From Candidatus Bathyarchaeota archaeon (GTDB taxonomy: Archaea; Thermoproteota; Bathyarchaeia; Bathyarchaeales; Bathycorpusculaceae): a stretch of DNA of 39,865 nt. The position numbers were made by a program, and so were the translations under genes. The notes below the pieces were generated by a model. The model saw nothing but the letters and a program-made list of their open reading frames with translations. It made no database searches and was not told the DNA's origin. Positions 38,812-39,865 of the stretch are shown here, in pieces (positions within the stretch are counted from its first letter, which is position 1; each line of letters starts with the position of its first letter). Location of the stretch: assembly GCA_003601605.1 (NCBI GenBank), contig PIXZ01000010.1, forward strand, positions 1-39,865. The letters are read 5' to 3'.

Positions 38812-39865
38812 ATGCTTGTTATACCAAAAAACCGTAAAGAAATGCCCGTTACAGCGCTATCTGTTCCAACAGTCGGAAGCGCCGGAAAAACAGGCTTTTG
38901 GAGAGACTTCAGACCCGTTTGGATTGAACTTATCTCACCATGCACATACAACTGTCCAGCCCACAATAACATTCCAAAAATTTTCGAACAAATTAGAAAT
39001 GGAAAAATCGAAGAAGCAGCAAAAATACTCTTAGAAACAAACCCTTTCCCATCCATCACAGGAAGAGTTTGCCCCCACTTTTGTGAACAAAATTGTAACC
39101 GCAGCGAATATGATGAAGCCATATCCATAAGGGCTGTGGAGAGGTTCTTAGGCGACCAAATCCTTGAAAAAAAGACTAAAAGTGATTTCCTTGAAATTTC
39201 TGCAGAAACAGATAAGAAAATTGCCATAATAGGTTCTGGACCCGCCGGTATTTCAGCAGCCTATTACTTAAGAAAGGCAGGACATAGAGTAACTATATTT
39301 GAAAGCGAAGAAAAACCAGGTGGAATGCTCACATACGGAATACCCCCCTATAGGCTTCCAAAAGAAATAGTGGAGAAAGAAGTAGCTGCACTCGTTGAAA
39401 TGGGCGTAGAAATTAAAACTAAAACGGCTATAGGTGGAAACCTAACTTTTGAAGATAATATCAAGCGGGAATTTGATGCTGTACTGTTAGCGGTTGGTGC
39501 ATGGAAAGAAAGAAACATCGGGATACCGGGTGAAGAACTCATGATGGCGGGATTAGACTTTCTAAAAAGAGTAAATAGAGGATTAAAAGAGCCTCCAGGA
39601 ACGGATGTAGCGGTTATAGGTGGAGGAAACGTTAGCATAGACGTCGCTAGGACTCTGAAAAGGCTAGGTGCCAAGCCGACGATTCTCTATAGGCGGACGG
39701 AAAAGGAGATGCCTGCCATAAGTGAGGAAATAGAGAAGGCAAAGGAAGACGGCATAGAATTTCGTTTTCTAACTCAACCCGTAGAAGCGTCAAAGAAAGA
39801 CGATAAAATAGTGCTTAAATGCGTTAGAATGAGGCTTGGGGAGCCGGATGCAACTGGAAGAAGAA
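38812..39865 (+). CDS. GltD-like NAD(P)H-dependent flavoprotein (3' truncated by window)
   Basis: The first 351 residues of an FeS-flavoprotein related to the glutamate synthase small subunit. An N-terminal bis-[4Fe-4S] domain has CTYNCPAHNNIPK and GRVCPHFCEQNC. The FAD Rossmann motif IIGSGPAGISAAYYLRKAGH lies near 140, PGGMLTYGIPPYRLPK follows, and the NAD(P) motif VIGGGNVSIDVARTLKRLG near 267. It is 5 nt after the oxidoreductase gamma subunit, so it probably passes electrons between NAD(P)H and ferredoxin or the 2-oxoacid enzyme rather than making glutamate. The gene is open to the window edge. Confidence 0.9.
   Translation, partial: MLVIPKNRKEMPVTALSVPTVGSAGKTGFWRDFRPVWIELISPCTYNCPAHNNIPKIFEQIRNGKIEEAAKILLETNPFPSITGRVCPHFCEQNCNRSEYDEAISIRAVERFLGDQILEKKTKSDFLEISAETDKKIAIIGSGPAGISAAYYLRKAGHRVTIFESEEKPGGMLTYGIPPYRLPKEIVEKEVAALVEMGVEIKTKTAIGGNLTFEDNIKREFDAVLLAVGAWKERNIGIPGEELMMAGLDFLKRVNRGLKEPPGTDVAVIGGGNVSIDVARTLKRLGAKPTILYRRTEKEMPAISEEIEKAKEDGIEFRFLTQPVEASKKDDKIVLKCVRMRLGEPDATGRR

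Overview
The window comes from an archaeal chromosome. Archaeal markers are both halves of the D-family DNA polymerase (DP1 and DP2), an Orc1/Cdc6 initiator, geranylgeranylglyceryl phosphate synthase, Sec61-beta, an Elf1-type elongation factor and an intron-containing tRNA-Ser. PolD argues against classical Crenarchaeota. PolD plus Elf1, with AT-rich DNA and frequent GTG/TTG starts, fits a TACK lineage such as Bathyarchaeia; that placement is inference, not shown directly.

Layout. (1) 1-4923: the 3' end of S-adenosylhomocysteine hydrolase, small membrane and zinc proteins, then a leftward Mg2+ transporter operon (MgtE-like channel plus two PhoU/RCK_C proteins) with an unusual leader holding two short overlapping ORFs. 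(2) 4939-14517: a glycosyltransferase island of five enzymes, a HAD phosphatase and a radical SAM protein. The GT81-type enzyme with its adjacent HAD phosphatase looks like a glucosyl-3-phosphoglycerate synthase/phosphatase pair making glucosylglycerate. (3) 14631-18451: tRNA-Ser(CGA) with a 43-nt intron, a nucleoside phosphorylase, a winged-helix regulator, a long bactofilin-like VGG-repeat protein and an AbrB-PhoU regulator. (4) 18549-25066: the replication region, with DUF429, DP1 (broken into two frames), DUF99, cdc6, then a 728-bp AT-rich gap carrying three good ORB-like elements, which I call the origin. To its right lie a soluble winged-helix protein, a membrane-tethered coiled-coil/winged-helix protein and a cluster of TGTGAT repeats. 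(5) 25213-33359: aminotransferase, a stand-alone nitrilase paired with NAD synthetase, Elf1, GGGP synthase, a cysteine-rich unknown and DP2. (6) 33356-39865: MazG-like, DUF488, serine hydroxymethyltransferase, Sec61-beta, an Sm-like protein, DUF2070, and the start of a 2-oxoacid:ferredoxin oxidoreductase operon (gamma subunit and a GltD-like flavoprotein that runs off the end).

Most of the window is housekeeping and no integrated element, CRISPR array or insertion sequence was seen. The points most worth checking are the origin and its flanking DNA-binding proteins, the split DP1, two genes whose best start codons are ATT and ACG behind well-placed Shine-Dalgarno sequences, and the mgtE leader.
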